Assembly: GCA_947459215.1 (NCBI GenBank)
Contig: CANHCQ010000031.1
Coordinates: 1-37,671, forward strand
DNA: 37,671 nt
Direction of reading: 5' to 3'
From: Phycisphaerales bacterium
Lineage (GTDB): Bacteria > Planctomycetota > Phycisphaerae > Phycisphaerales > UBA1924
A program made the position numbers and the translations under genes. Each line of letters starts with the position of its first letter. The first letter of the stretch is position 1. The notes beneath the pieces were generated by a model. It saw only the letters and a program-made list of their open reading frames with translations, did no database searches and was not told where the DNA came from. Below are positions 9,236 to 18,465 of the stretch, piece by piece.

Positions 9236-11481
9236 GACATCGCTCCTTCTGCGCTCAGCAGCTCGCTCAGCACCTTCACCACATCGCACTTCACAAAGAT
9301 GAACCGATCCACGCCCGCGGTCCGGTACGCGGCTTCCTTATCGCCGGGGTTGCCGGCGAGCACAACCGTCTTCGCGCCCGCGCGGTGCAGGGCCGGCGCG
9401 AGCTCGGGCACGGCCGTCTCGTAGAGCGCATCGGTCGAGCAGATCACCGCGAGGTCGCAGCCAGAAGCCTTGAACGCCTCGACCGCGTCGGGAGTCGTTG
9501 CGAAGCCATCGCTGGCAATCGTCTCGAAGCCGCCGGCCTCGAAGAGGTTCTTCGCGAAGTTCGTTCGCGGCAGGTGATGTGCCGGCGTGCCCATGCTGGC
9601 CAGGAATGCCCGCGGGCGGTGGCCGTGGGCCTTGGCGTAGTCGTCGCTGGCGTCGCGGAGATTCTCGAACGACTCCGCGAACGGGTGCGGCGCGATGGCG
9701 GCTTTGAGATCAACACCCGTGGCGCCGTTCCAGAGCGAGCGGGCCATCTGGCCGATCGTCGCGCCGGCCTTGGCTGCCGCGAAGATCTGGGAGGAGCGTT
9801 CGCCGGGCGTAGCCGAGACCGCGAGGGCGAAGGTGCCTTCGCGTCGGCGCGACTTCATCCGTTCGATCGCCGCGGCTCGGATTGGCGGCAGCGCGAAGCT
9901 CGCCGGGCGCACCGGCTCTTCGCCGGCGTTGGGGAAGTCGCTCACGCCGATGATCGCGTCCTTGCGGAGCGCGATGTTCTTCGCTCGCGGTTCGTACGCG
10001 GTGTCGATCTGCTCGTGAACCCAGCCGTCGGCGAGCGACTTGGCCATCCCGCCGCGGGCCTCGATCGACTGCAGGATCACCCACGCCTTCTCGGCCAGTT
10101 CATTGGTGAGGTTGTCGAGGTACCAGCTTCCGCCCGCGGGGTCCGCGACGCGGTGCAGGTGCGATTCGGACTGCAGGATGTGGTGGGTGTTGCGGGCGAC
10201 GCGGCGGGCGAGGGCCGAGGGCAGGCCCAGGGCCGCATCGAATGGCACGCTGCCGATTGCATCAGCTCCCGCGACGGCCGCAGCATAGACGCAGGCGGTG
10301 TTGCGGAGGATGTTCACCCACGGGTCGCGGCTGGTGATGACGCGCTTGCTGGTGCGCACGTGCATCCGCATCGCGGTCGAATCGTCGAGCGTCCCGCCAC
10401 TGGCTTCGAGCACCCGCGCCCAGAGGCGACGTGCGGCCCGCAGCTTCGCGATCGCCAGGAAGAACGAGGTGCCCACCGCGAAGGAGAAGACCATCTGCTT
10501 TGCCGCGGCATCGACGCTGAGCCCGGCCGCGGTCATGGCCCGCAGGTACTCGAGCGCGGTCGCCATCGAGAAGGCCAGATCCTGCGTTGCGGTCGCGCCG
10601 GCGTGGTGGTAGGGTGCGGTGCCGACGCGGATGGAGCGTGCCGCGGGAAGGCCCTTGGAGGTGTACGCGGCGAGGTCGGCCGCGAGCGAGAGGCCGGTTT
10701 CGACTGAGTACGGCAAGTGTCCGTCGCGAGCCAGCACGGCCAGCGGGTCGGCATTGAAACAGCCGCGGCGCTTCTCCGGTGCGATCTTGCGGCGATCCCA
10801 CAACGCGCCGAGCAACGCGGCACCGGGCGTGAAGGCGGCGCCGGCTTCGAGGCCGACACCGATCATGTCGAGGTAGACGCCGTCGAACGCGTCATCAAAG
10901 TCCGCGGCGTCCGACAGCGAGCAGCCGTCGCTGGCGGCGAGTGCGCCGGCTTTGGCGTCATCGGGGTCGAGCCCCGCCCGTCCCGCGGCGTCGAGCCGCA
11001 GGATGATCGAGGTCACGCCGAACTGCAGGTCTTCGAGCATCGCCTCGCGCACACCCGAGATCGACGGCTCGCTGCGTTCCTGGCGGATGTCCCAGCCGCA
11101 CTGGGTCAGACCCAGCGGCGAGGCCCCCCGCGTGAACGGGGCGGCACCCGAGTGCTCGGATGGAGCGATGGGCAGTTCCGCGCGGGTATAAAGAGGTTTG
11201 AGGTACACACCCTCATAGGTGTGGGTGATCAGCTTCTTCTCGAATGGCGCGCCGGCCAAGTCCTTGTCCACCAGCGCCCGCCACGCCTCGGGGGTGGGGG
11301 TCTTCAGCCCAGGGAAGTCGGCGATCAGATCCAGCTCCCGCGGCAGGGTGCCGGGCTTGGGACCAGCCGTCGGCTTGGCAGAGGATGGAGCGGGCGCGGG
11401 GACGCTGGCGACCACGGGCTCGGGATTAGATGACTTCCCGGTTGGATGATTCGGCTTCTTTGCGGCGGGTCCGGACGGCAT
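9232..11481 (-). CDS. mutA: Methylmalonyl-CoA mutase, small (non-catalytic) subunit
   Basis: The 749-residue paralogue of MutB forms a heterodimer with it. It keeps the barrel ([35 protein letters not shown]) and the C-terminal flavodoxin-like domain. The cobalamin His loop DxHxxG is absent: the aligned stretch reads [15 protein letters not shown], as expected for the subunit that does not bind B12. The first 50 residues are Pro/Ala/Lys-rich and probably disordered. The start has GGAGG seven bases upstream. It is the first gene of the mutA-mutB(-meaB) unit, read from a promoter at 11557-11584, and diverges from the CoA-transferase gene. Confidence 0.95.
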
Positions 11482-11556
11482 GAGGACGCCTCCAATGCTC
11501 GAATCACGCGAAATTTTCAGCCTTCGCTGGACAACCCGGGTGCTTCGGCTAGCATC

Positions 11557-11584
11557 ATTGTAGATACGTCTGTCGTCTTTTCAA
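11557..11584 (-). promoter_or_regulatory. Sigma-70-like promoter of mutAB with overlapping palindrome
   Basis: On the minus strand TTGAAA (11584-11579) and TACAAT (11562-11557) are 16 bases apart, about 75 bases before mutA. The perfect palindrome AACCGGTT (11583-11590) abuts and overlaps the -35 box. A second copy of its core, ACCGGT, lies at 11617-11622. This looks like a repressor operator of TetR type, which is inference. Confidence 0.6.
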
Positions 11585-11618
11585 CCGGTTTGAGTTCTGA
11601 TTTCGGAAAGAAGCACAC

Positions 11619-11654
11619 CGGTTGACGGCCCGGTTGACGGCCCGGATGACGGCC
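11619..11654. repeat. Three tandem 12-bp repeats in the mutA / CoA-transferase gap
   Basis: Units CGGTTGACGGCC, CGGTTGACGGCC and CGGATGACGGCC follow one another exactly, with a decayed fourth copy (CAGTTCGGCC) after them. Each of the first two contains TTGAC, a -35-like core on the plus strand. The first unit overlaps the second ACCGGT site. Confidence 0.85.
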
Positions 11655-11699
11655 CAGTTCGGCCCGTTGGGGGCCTGCTGGGGACGGGTCGGTGGAGGT

Positions 11700-11745
11700 G
11701 GGGGGGTGGAGGTAGGGGTTGGGGATGGGGGTTGGGGGTGGGGGG
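11700..11745 (+). promoter_or_regulatory. Run of six G-tracts: predicted G-quadruplex in the CoA-transferase leader
   Basis: G-runs of 7, 4, 4, 5, 5 and 6 bases occur at 11700-11706, 11715-11718, 11721-11724, 11727-11731, 11734-11738 and 11740-11745, with loops of one to eight bases. They end three bases before the GGAGG ribosome-binding site (11748-11752). In the mRNA this fits the G4 consensus and could control access to the start. Confidence 0.7.
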
Positions 11746-11757
11746 CTGGAGGTGTGT

Positions 11758-13038
11758 ATGGCTGCGCGTTGCTCGATTGAGGAAGCCGTCTCGTTTGTCA
11801 AAAGCGGGATGAACGTCTTTGTCCACGGCTCGGCGGCCACCCCGGCCCCGTTGCTCGACGCCTTGTCCAAGCGCTCCGACCTGTCGGGGGTCCGGGTCTA
11901 TCACCTGCACACCGAGGGTGCCGATTCGTTCGTGGCCAAGGAGGCCGCGGGTCGCATCTTCTCCAATTCGTTCTTCACCGGCCCGGCGGCCCGAGTCGCC
12001 ATCGCCGACGGGCGGGCGGACTTCATCCCCGTCTTCCTGTCGGACATCCCCGGCTTGTTCAAGTCGGGCCGGATCAAGCTGGATGTCGCGCTGGTGCAAC
12101 TCTCGCCGGCGGACTCGCACGGCCTGTGCACGCTGGGCACGTCGGTTGATGCGGCCCGGGCGGCGGTGGACACCGCCAAGATGGTGATCGCCGAGGTGAA
12201 TGCTCGGATGCCGCGGACGCATGGCGACGGCGCGGTGCCGCTGTCCAAGCTGCATGCGTACGCCGAGACCGACCGTGCTCTGCCGAATCACCCGCCGGGT
12301 GAAGAGAGCAGCGTCGAAGGCCGCATCGGTGAACTGGTGGCCGACCTTGTTGAGGATGGCTCGACCTTGCAGATGGGCATCGGCGCGATCCCCGACGCGG
12401 TGCTCAGCCGCCTCAAGAACAAGCGCGATCTGGGCGTGCACACCGAGATGTTCAGCGATCGGCTCATCGACCTGGTCGAGTGCGGCGCGGTGAACAACTC
12501 GAAGAAGTCGATCTATCCGGGCCGCATCGTGACGAGCTTTGTCAGCGGCTCCAAGCGGCTGTACGACTTTGTCAACGACAACCGCCTGGTCGAGTTCCAC
12601 CCCTGCGACCACACCAACGACACGGCGCTGATCCGGCGCAACCCCAAGGTGGTTGCGATCAACTCCGCGCTCGAGGTTGATCTCACTGGTCAGGTGTGCG
12701 CGGACTCGATCGGGCACAAGATTTACTCCGGCATCGGTGGGCAGATGGACTTCATCCGCGGCTCGGCGTTGTCGGTGGGCGGCAAGCCCATCATCGCCCT
12801 GCCGGCGACTGCGGCGGGCGGCAAGATCAGCCGCATCTCGGGCGAATTGACCCCGGGCGCCGGCGTCGTCACCACCCGCGGCCATGTGCACTGGGTCGTC
12901 ACCGAGTACGGCGCGGTGGATCTCTACGGCCTGTCTCTCCGCCAGCGCGGCGAGGCGTTGATCTCGATTGCCCACCCCGATTTCCGCAGCGAACTGAAGA
13001 AGAAGCTCGCGGCGGTCCGGCACGTGGCATTGACCTGA
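11758..13038 (+). CDS. Acetyl-CoA hydrolase/transferase family CoA-transferase
   Basis: The 426-residue protein has the two-domain family I/4-hydroxybutyrate CoA-transferase fold: FVHGSAATPAPLL near the start, HTEGADSFV, the catalytic-Glu block GVHTEMFSDRLIDL (about residues 223-236) and GQMDFIRGSALSVGGKPI, the CoA-site loop. Such enzymes swap CoA between acyl-CoA and a free acid through a glutamyl-CoA intermediate. Placed back to back with mutAB, a role as succinyl-CoA:propionate or propionyl-CoA:acetate transferase is plausible, comparable to ScpC beside the Sbm mutase in E. coli, but the substrate is inferred only. ATG 11758 has GGAGG five bases upstream. A longer reading from 11719 would encode glycine runs from the G-tract leader and was rejected. 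Confidence 0.88.
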   Translation: MAARCSIEEAVSFVKSGMNVFVHGSAATPAPLLDALSKRSDLSGVRVYHLHTEGADSFVAKEAAGRIFSNSFFTGPAARVAIADGRADFIPVFLSDIPGLFKSGRIKLDVALVQLSPADSHGLCTLGTSVDAARAAVDTAKMVIAEVNARMPRTHGDGAVPLSKLHAYAETDRALPNHPPGEESSVEGRIGELVADLVEDGSTLQMGIGAIPDAVLSRLKNKRDLGVHTEMFSDRLIDLVECGAVNNSKKSIYPGRIVTSFVSGSKRLYDFVNDNRLVEFHPCDHTNDTALIRRNPKVVAINSALEVDLTGQVCADSIGHKIYSGIGGQMDFIRGSALSVGGKPIIALPATAAGGKISRISGELTPGAGVVTTRGHVHWVVTEYGAVDLYGLSLRQRGEALISIAHPDFRSELKKKLAAVRHVALT

Positions 13039-13051
13039 CACCTCCATTGCG

Positions 13052-13082
13052 GCCACCGTCGAGCCATCGGCTCGGCGGTGGC
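13052..13082 (+). terminator. Strong hairpin after the CoA-transferase gene
   Basis: GCCACCG-T-CGAGCC (13052-13065) pairs with GGCTCG-G-CGGTGGC (13069-13082) around ATC, a 14-bp stem with one T-G pair. It lies 13 bases after the stop, but no T-tract follows, so it may be a processing or attenuation hairpin rather than an intrinsic terminator. Confidence 0.5.
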
Positions 13083-13108
13083 TGTGCGCGTACGCACTAT
13101 CGTTCCCC

Positions 13109-14029
13109 GTGCGCGAGAGTGAATTGCTTCATCGCATCGCCGAGCGATCCGCGGGAATGGCCGCGGCGTTTCCGCACGTGTTGCTGGGACCCGGCGATGA
13201 CTGTGCCGCGGTGCGTCCGCCGGGCGGCGCGATGTTGCTCACAGTCGATCAGGTGATCGAACGTCGCCACTTCGTGCCGGGCACGGCGCTGGATCTGGTG
13301 GCCCGCAAGGCTGTCGCTCGCTCGATCTCCGACCTTGCCGCGATGGGCGCGACGCCGTGGTGTGCGCTGGCGACCGGCGCGCTGCCCGCGGGCTTCGCGC
13401 AGAGCGACGCCGATGCCCTGTGCGTCGCGATCAAGAAATGGGCCGAGCACTGGCACTGCCCGATGGTGGGCGGCGATCTGGCTTCGATGCCCGACGCCGC
13501 GTCGCCGCTGACGCTGACCGTGACAGCGATCGGTGTGGCGCACCCTTCCGGCCACGTCGTCACGCGCGCCGGTGCGATGCCGGGCGATCAAGTGTATGTC
13601 ACCGGAGCCCTCGGCGGCTCGTTCGATCGGGCGACTGGAACGGGGAGGCACCTCACGTTCGAGCCGCGCTTACGCGAAGCGGCGTGGTTGCTCGACACCT
13701 TCGGCATCCGTGTGCACGCGATGATCGATCTGTCCGATGGTTTGGGGCGCGACGCGGCACGCATCGCGCAAGCATCGGGGGTGCGGATCGAGATCGACGC
13801 CGACGCGATCCCGTGTCACCCGGGTGTCGCCGACTGGCGAGCGGCGGCAGGCGACGGAGAGGACTACGAGTTGCTCTTCACGTCCGACGCGGACATCCCA
13901 GGTTCTGTTCCTTCCGTGGGCACGCCGGTGCGGCGGATCGGCACCGTGGGAGCCGGTCGCGGCTGCGTCGCCCGACTCGACGGCGGCACGCTCATCGACC
14001 TCGCCGGTCTGGGCTGGGATCACGCCTGA
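13109..14029 (+). CDS. thiL: Thiamine-monophosphate kinase
   Basis: The 306-residue PurM/AIR-synthase-fold kinase phosphorylates thiamine monophosphate to the diphosphate with ATP, the last step of cofactor synthesis. Family blocks are GPGDDCAAVRPP (N-terminal Asp-rich metal site), TVDQVIERRHF, ARKAVARSISDLAAMGATP, MVGGDLAS and MIDLSDGLGRDAARIA, with GDGEDYELLFT near residue 250. Length matches ThiL. GTG 13109 is the only start close to the conserved N-terminus and has no evident ribosome-binding site; transcription may come through from the CoA-transferase gene 70 bases upstream. No other thiamine gene is nearby. Confidence 0.93.
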   Translation: MRESELLHRIAERSAGMAAAFPHVLLGPGDDCAAVRPPGGAMLLTVDQVIERRHFVPGTALDLVARKAVARSISDLAAMGATPWCALATGALPAGFAQSDADALCVAIKKWAEHWHCPMVGGDLASMPDAASPLTLTVTAIGVAHPSGHVVTRAGAMPGDQVYVTGALGGSFDRATGTGRHLTFEPRLREAAWLLDTFGIRVHAMIDLSDGLGRDAARIAQASGVRIEIDADAIPCHPGVADWRAAAGDGEDYELLFTSDADIPGSVPSVGTPVRRIGTVGAGRGCVARLDGGTLIDLAGLGWDHA

Positions 14030-14079
14030 CGCGTTGGCAATCTCGGAAAACATCCAAGAAGACGCGGTTCGCGGAGCAG

Positions 14080-14813
14080 ACCGGGAACTCGAGTGCCATC
14101 GGTCAATGCGCCAACGGGCGTCACGTGACGCTGTATCACGCCGAGAAGCTCGGCGTCCCGTTTCGGTGCCACCATCAACAGCGTGGCTGTGTATGTGGGT
14201 GAGAGCGTCGCGGTTCCCTTCCCGGCCGCCGATCAGAGCCTCGACCGCTTCGACATCACCATGAGCACGGCGACCACCTTCGCGGGAACCTGGTCGCCGA
14301 CCTTCGTCACGAACCAACGTGCCGATCTCGTCACCGTCCGCAGCGGCGCCATCACCTTCCCGGCACGCTCCTTCCCGCCCCACGACGCCCGACGCGCTTC
14401 ATCCCGTTCACCCGCCCGTTCGTCTAGAAGGGCGGCACGATCGTCATGACCATTCGCGCGGGCGCGATCATCGCTAACGGCGGGCCGGCTCCGGTGCTTG
14501 ACACCTACAACATTGCGGCCGCCGGTGTGCTCAACACCACCAGCCCGGACGCCGCCATCGGTAGCTCTGATTCTGGTGCTCTTGCTGCCCCCTTCGCCTG
14601 CAACGACGATGCCTTCTGCCCCGCCGACCTCAAAAACGACGGCGTGGTCGACGATTTCAACTTCGAGGTCGTCGCCAGCTGCGACAACATCCTCGACCGC
14701 GCTGATTCCGGCATGCCGATCGGTTGCTCCGGCGGCTTCAACTTCGATCGCATCGGGACCGGCGAAGACGACCCACCCTTCGTCCAGGCGTACAACGCCG
14801 TGCTTGCCCGCAA
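14080..14813 (+). pseudogene. Decayed paralogue of the secreted repeat / dockerin-like proteins
   Basis: This is a 5'-truncated relic of the gene family that follows. Frame 1 gives TGNSSAIGQ...HVTLYHAEKLGVPF. An extra C near 14164 shifts to frame 2, which continues GATINSVAVYVG, RFDITMSTA and LVTVRSGAITFPA. A second shift around 14370-14390 returns to frame 1 (RFIPFTRPFV), and TAG at 14425-14427 replaces the Tyr of the normal FVYxGG. The dockerin-like tail follows (CPADLKNDGVVDDF, PFVQAYNAVL), and a one-base loss near 14803 removes the usual LCP-stop. No signal peptide or start is left. It matches about one repeat domain plus the tail. With the leader of the next gene it fills the 991-base stretch between thiL and 15021. 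Confidence 0.85.
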
Positions 14814-15020
14814 GGCAACGAGTCAGACAAACTCCTCATGCTGGATCTCGCTTGCTCTGTGTTTTAATTTTGTTTGGATAACGCGAGGATCTCTTGCCAG
14901 CAATTCGGTGTGGCTGCTTGTATTTCTGCGTTCCCCTGTGGTTGCGACGTCGTTTTCGGGTAGTCTGAAGTTATCTCAGCGCGGGAAAGTCGCGCTCGGT
15001 TTATTCGAGAGGAGATCAAT

Positions 15021-18000
15021 ATGCCTGGGATCATCCGTGTCGTTGCCAGCGTCTTCGCGCTGGCTTTGGCAGGTTCGCTCGCGCCCTGTGCTCGTGCCCA
15101 ATATTTCGAGGTTCTGCCCCCGACCAGCGCGTCGGTGGATGGCGGGACAGGCAACTCCATCCCCCTCGCGGCGAGCTTCGGAGGCGCGTATCAGGTGCTC
15201 TATGAACCGAGCCAGTTGGTCGGCCTGCCGATTGGCGGTCGCATCACCTCGATCCAGCTGCGTCAGTGGAATTCAGTAACCAGCGCGTGGCCTCCGGCCC
15301 CCGCGGTGTGCGCCGACTACGAGATCCGTCTCGGTCGTTCGACCCGCACCCCCGCCACGATTTCGACGACCTTCGCCGACAACATGACCGCCGCGGTGCT
15401 GGTCCGCGACGGCGCCCTGAACATTGCCGCCAACGCCTATCCGGGCGGCGCGGCCAGCGGCACAACGCCCGAGGCTTGGGGTCCGGTGATCGCGTTTACC
15501 ACGCCGTACACCTATACCGGGGGCCCGCTGGTCATCGAGTTCCGCAACAACGGGACCGGGGTCGCGTTCAGCTTCGCCGACGCGGTATCGCCCTTCACAG
15601 CCGCGGCGGGTCTTGGTAGTACCGGGTCTCAGACCGCCAGCACGGGAGGGTTTGCCCCCCCGCTGGTTGTTCGCCTGGGCGTCGAGCCGCCCAACACCCA
15701 GTCCGTCACGCTGCCCAACGCCGCCAACACGGTCGAGGGCAGCAGCGACAACTCCATCCCGCTCGGCGCGTTCAGCGACGGGCGTCACATGTCGCTCTAC
15801 GCGGCCGACCAGTTCGCCTCAGTCCCGCCCGGCAGTTTGATCACCGGCATGCAGCTCCGCCTCCGCAACGCCGAAACATCCGGCTGGCCGGCGGCCGACT
15901 CGACCAACGCCGACTACGAGATCTGGCTCTCTCAATCGCCGCTCACGCCGGCCTCCATGAGCAACACCTTCGCGAGCAACCAGCTCAACGCGGTGCGCGT
16001 CCGGGACGGGTCGTACTTTCTGCCCGCCGGGGTCTACCCGGCCGGAGCCAACTTCGGAACCACGCCCGAAGGCTGGGGTCCCCTCATCGACTTCCAGACG
16101 CCGTACCTCTACTTCGGCGGCGCGCTGGCGATCGATATCCAAAGCGCCGGCGGAATCTCTCCCCTGAAATTCGCCGACTGCGTTCTTGGGTCTGCGGTTG
16201 CGAACGGCAAGACCGCCTCCCCTAGGACGGCTACCAGTTCCTCGGGAGCCAGCGCCTTCATCGTGCGACTTTCGTTCGTCCCGCCGGTGCAATCCCCCTT
16301 CGGCGACGGCGTCACCAAGATCTACGCCCCGAAGCAGTTCGCAGACACCGTCCCCGGCACCTTCTTCGTCGGCTTCACGCGCAACCAGAGCTTCACGAAC
16401 CAATCCCTCTTGGGTCCCGAGCAGTTCCAAGCCGTCGGGCCGGGCACCCTGCTCACCAGCGTCGCATGGCGTAATCAGTCGACCGCCGCGTGGCCGCCGG
16501 CGCTCGCGTCCTATCCGCAGTTCGATCTGCGGCTGAGCCGAAGCCCCCTCACACCCGGTTCGATGTCCACGACGGTCGCTTCCAACTCCGGCTCCGACGC
16601 CCAGGCGGTGCGCAGCGGCTCTCTGGTCGTCGCCGCCGGATCAATGGCTGCTAAGCCAGCGACGGGCACCGCCGAGTTCACCTGGGACGTGCCGTTCTCT
16701 CAGCCGTTCCCCTACCGCTCGGGCACACTCGACATGCTCATCAACAACCAGCCCATTGCGATCGTCGATGGCTCGCTCGACGCGGCCGACGGCAACAGCG
16801 TGCCGCTGCAGTCACTCGTCCGCGGCAAGTTCAACTTAGGCGTCGGAAGCGCGACCGTCCCGGCGACCGCCAATGTCCCCGTGACCCGCTATTCCGCCGA
16901 CGCCCAGGTCATCGTGCCCAATAGCGCCAAGGACGGCACTGGCCTGGGGATGAGCTATAGTTTCGCCAGCCCATATGCGAGTTCCGATTCCACGATCCAA
17001 TATGTTCTGGCCGGATCGGACCTGAGCTACATCCCCGTCGGCGGGCTCATCACCTCGCTCAGCTTCCTCGCGGATACATCGCAGGCCGCATGGCCCGGCG
17101 TCACCGGCGCCCAGGCCGATGACTACTCGGTCGAGATGAGCACCGCCGCCAACCGCCCCCTCACCGCCAGCACGACCTACGCCAACAACGTCGGCAGCGA
17201 CGCTCTCATCGTCCGCTCCGGTCCGATCTCCTGGCTGCCCGAAGCGCTCCCCGCAGGCTCCACCGGGCGCTACGGCGGCACCATCACCTTCGATCGCGCC
17301 TTTGTCTACACGGGCGGCGATCTGTGCATCACCATCCGGCATTCCGAGGTGTCCAACGGCGGCCCCACCCTGCGCGCCGCAAACCCGGCTGCCCTGACCC
17401 GCACCGTACGCAGCAACGGGAAGACCGCCACCAGCGGCAGCTATTTCTCTGTCGATGGCGGCTCCGCCATTCAGCTCGGCTACATCCCTGCGGGCACCAC
17501 ACCCAAGTCGCGGATCGTGACCCCCGCGACTGCCGACCGCAACCTTTTCGTCCTCTCGCGCACGTTCCAGATGCTCTACAGCCCCGCAGCCGTCGGGGTA
17601 CCGGTGGGTGCCACCATCAACGGCGTCACCTGGAGGCTGCAGCCCAACGCCACCGACGACTTCCCGGCAGCCGATGTTTCGTTCACCAGATTCGACTTGT
17701 GGATGAGCACCTCGCCCAGGACACCCGCGACCGCGAGCCCGACGATCGCGACCAACGACGGTTCCGATCTGGTTCAGGTGCGCTCGGGACCGCTCAGCCT
17801 TAATCGCGGCTCGTGGTCCGCTCGCTCCACGTCCGATCGTGAGGACTGGGGTGTGTTCATTCAGTTTACTCGCCCGTTTGTGTACCAGGGCGGTACCCTG
17901 GCCTTCACGATTCGATCCAGCTTCCCGATCGGCCCGGCCAGCGCCGCTTTCGAAACCACCTTTGACTCCGAACCGGTCTCGGACATCCAGGGTGTGCGTG

Positions 18001-18278
18001 ATAGCGGTAACCCCGACGCCACCACCGGCAACTTCGCCAAGCCCCCGACCACGCTCTTCGCCTTCACCGCCAACGCCTTCTGCCCCGCCGACCTCAACAA
18101 CGACGGCGTGGTCGATGACCTCGACTTCCAGATCTTCGTTCTCTCCTACAACATCCTCGACTGCACCGACGCGGGCATGGCACTGGGCTGCCCCGGCGAC
18201 TTCAACTTTGATCGCATCGTGAACGACGACGATTTCCTGCCCTTTGTGCAGGCGTACAACGCCGTGCTCTGCCCGTAA
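15021..18278 (+). CDS. Large exported repeat protein A with dockerin-like C-terminus
   Basis: The 1085-residue protein has a signal peptide (hydrophobic VFALALAGSL, predicted cut after ARA, residue 26). Five copies of a roughly 200-residue domain follow. Each contains an (V/L)LY....L..(I/V)P.G..IT segment, a WP-containing loop, Y(E/D)I.LS.S..TP, an (S/T)TFA.N..(D)..VR.GPL segment and F.Y.GG.L.I.IR. The tail CPADLNNDGVVDDLDF ... CPGDFNFDRIVNDDDF ... LCP has two dockerin/EF-hand-like DxNxDGxV loops bounded by Cys, like tails that planctomycetes use on surface proteins. Repeats 1 and 2 are the closest to consensus; repeat 3 is most divergent. ATG 15021 follows GGAG by seven bases. Function is unknown; an extracellular structural or adhesive role is a guess. 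Confidence 0.9.
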   Translation: MPGIIRVVASVFALALAGSLAPCARAQYFEVLPPTSASVDGGTGNSIPLAASFGGAYQVLYEPSQLVGLPIGGRITSIQLRQWNSVTSAWPPAPAVCADYEIRLGRSTRTPATISTTFADNMTAAVLVRDGALNIAANAYPGGAASGTTPEAWGPVIAFTTPYTYTGGPLVIEFRNNGTGVAFSFADAVSPFTAAAGLGSTGSQTASTGGFAPPLVVRLGVEPPNTQSVTLPNAANTVEGSSDNSIPLGAFSDGRHMSLYAADQFASVPPGSLITGMQLRLRNAETSGWPAADSTNADYEIWLSQSPLTPASMSNTFASNQLNAVRVRDGSYFLPAGVYPAGANFGTTPEGWGPLIDFQTPYLYFGGALAIDIQSAGGISPLKFADCVLGSAVANGKTASPRTATSSSGASAFIVRLSFVPPVQSPFGDGVTKIYAPKQFADTVPGTFFVGFTRNQSFTNQSLLGPEQFQAVGPGTLLTSVAWRNQSTAAWPPALASYPQFDLRLSRSPLTPGSMSTTVASNSGSDAQAVRSGSLVVAAGSMAAKPATGTAEFTWDVPFSQPFPYRSGTLDMLINNQPIAIVDGSLDAADGNSVPLQSLVRGKFNLGVGSATVPATANVPVTRYSADAQVIVPNSAKDGTGLGMSYSFASPYASSDSTIQYVLAGSDLSYIPVGGLITSLSFLADTSQAAWPGVTGAQADDYSVEMSTAANRPLTASTTYANNVGSDALIVRSGPISWLPEALPAGSTGRYGGTITFDRAFVYTGGDLCITIRHSEVSNGGPTLRAANPAALTRTVRSNGKTATSGSYFSVDGGSAIQLGYIPAGTTPKSRIVTPATADRNLFVLSRTFQMLYSPAAVGVPVGATINGVTWRLQPNATDDFPAADVSFTRFDLWMSTSPRTPATASPTIATNDGSDLVQVRSGPLSLNRGSWSARSTSDREDWGVFIQFTRPFVYQGGTLAFTIRSSFPIGPASAAFETTFDSEPVSDIQGVRDSGNPDATTGNFAKPPTTLFAFTANAFCPADLNNDGVVDDLDFQIFVLSYNILDCTDAGMALGCPGDFNFDRIVNDDDFLPFVQAYNAVLCP

Positions 18279-18306
18279 GAACTCGGCACAGTCATCCGCT
18301 CACCCG

Positions 18307-18334
18307 CCCGCGGCCCCTTGGCCGCGGGTTTTTT
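18307..18334 (+). terminator. Intrinsic terminator after repeat protein A
   Basis: CCCGCGGCC (18307-18315) and GGCCGCGGG (18320-18328) form a perfect 9-bp stem with a CCTT loop, followed at once by six T. It sits 28 bases after the stop, so gene A ends its own transcript and gene B needs a separate promoter. Confidence 0.93.
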
Positions 18335-18465
18335 CTTGGCCCCGCGGCTTTGCCGGCGCGGCGCGTTTCTGCCACCTTTCTCGCGTGGTTCTGGAGGCCT
18401 GATCGGTTCACTTCGCTCGCTGACGAGTGGTTGACGATCGGGTGCCTCAAGAAAAGGAACCATCC

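Noticed and set aside
9236..9289. Longer N-terminus of mutB
   Set aside because: The extra 18 residues lie inside mutA, while ATG 9235 has a good ribosome-binding site and the ATGA overlap.
11482..11556. Cobalamin riboswitch before mutA
   Set aside because: The leader after the predicted start is about 70 bases and I see no B12-box-like sequence or multi-stem fold, so there is no room for the aptamer.
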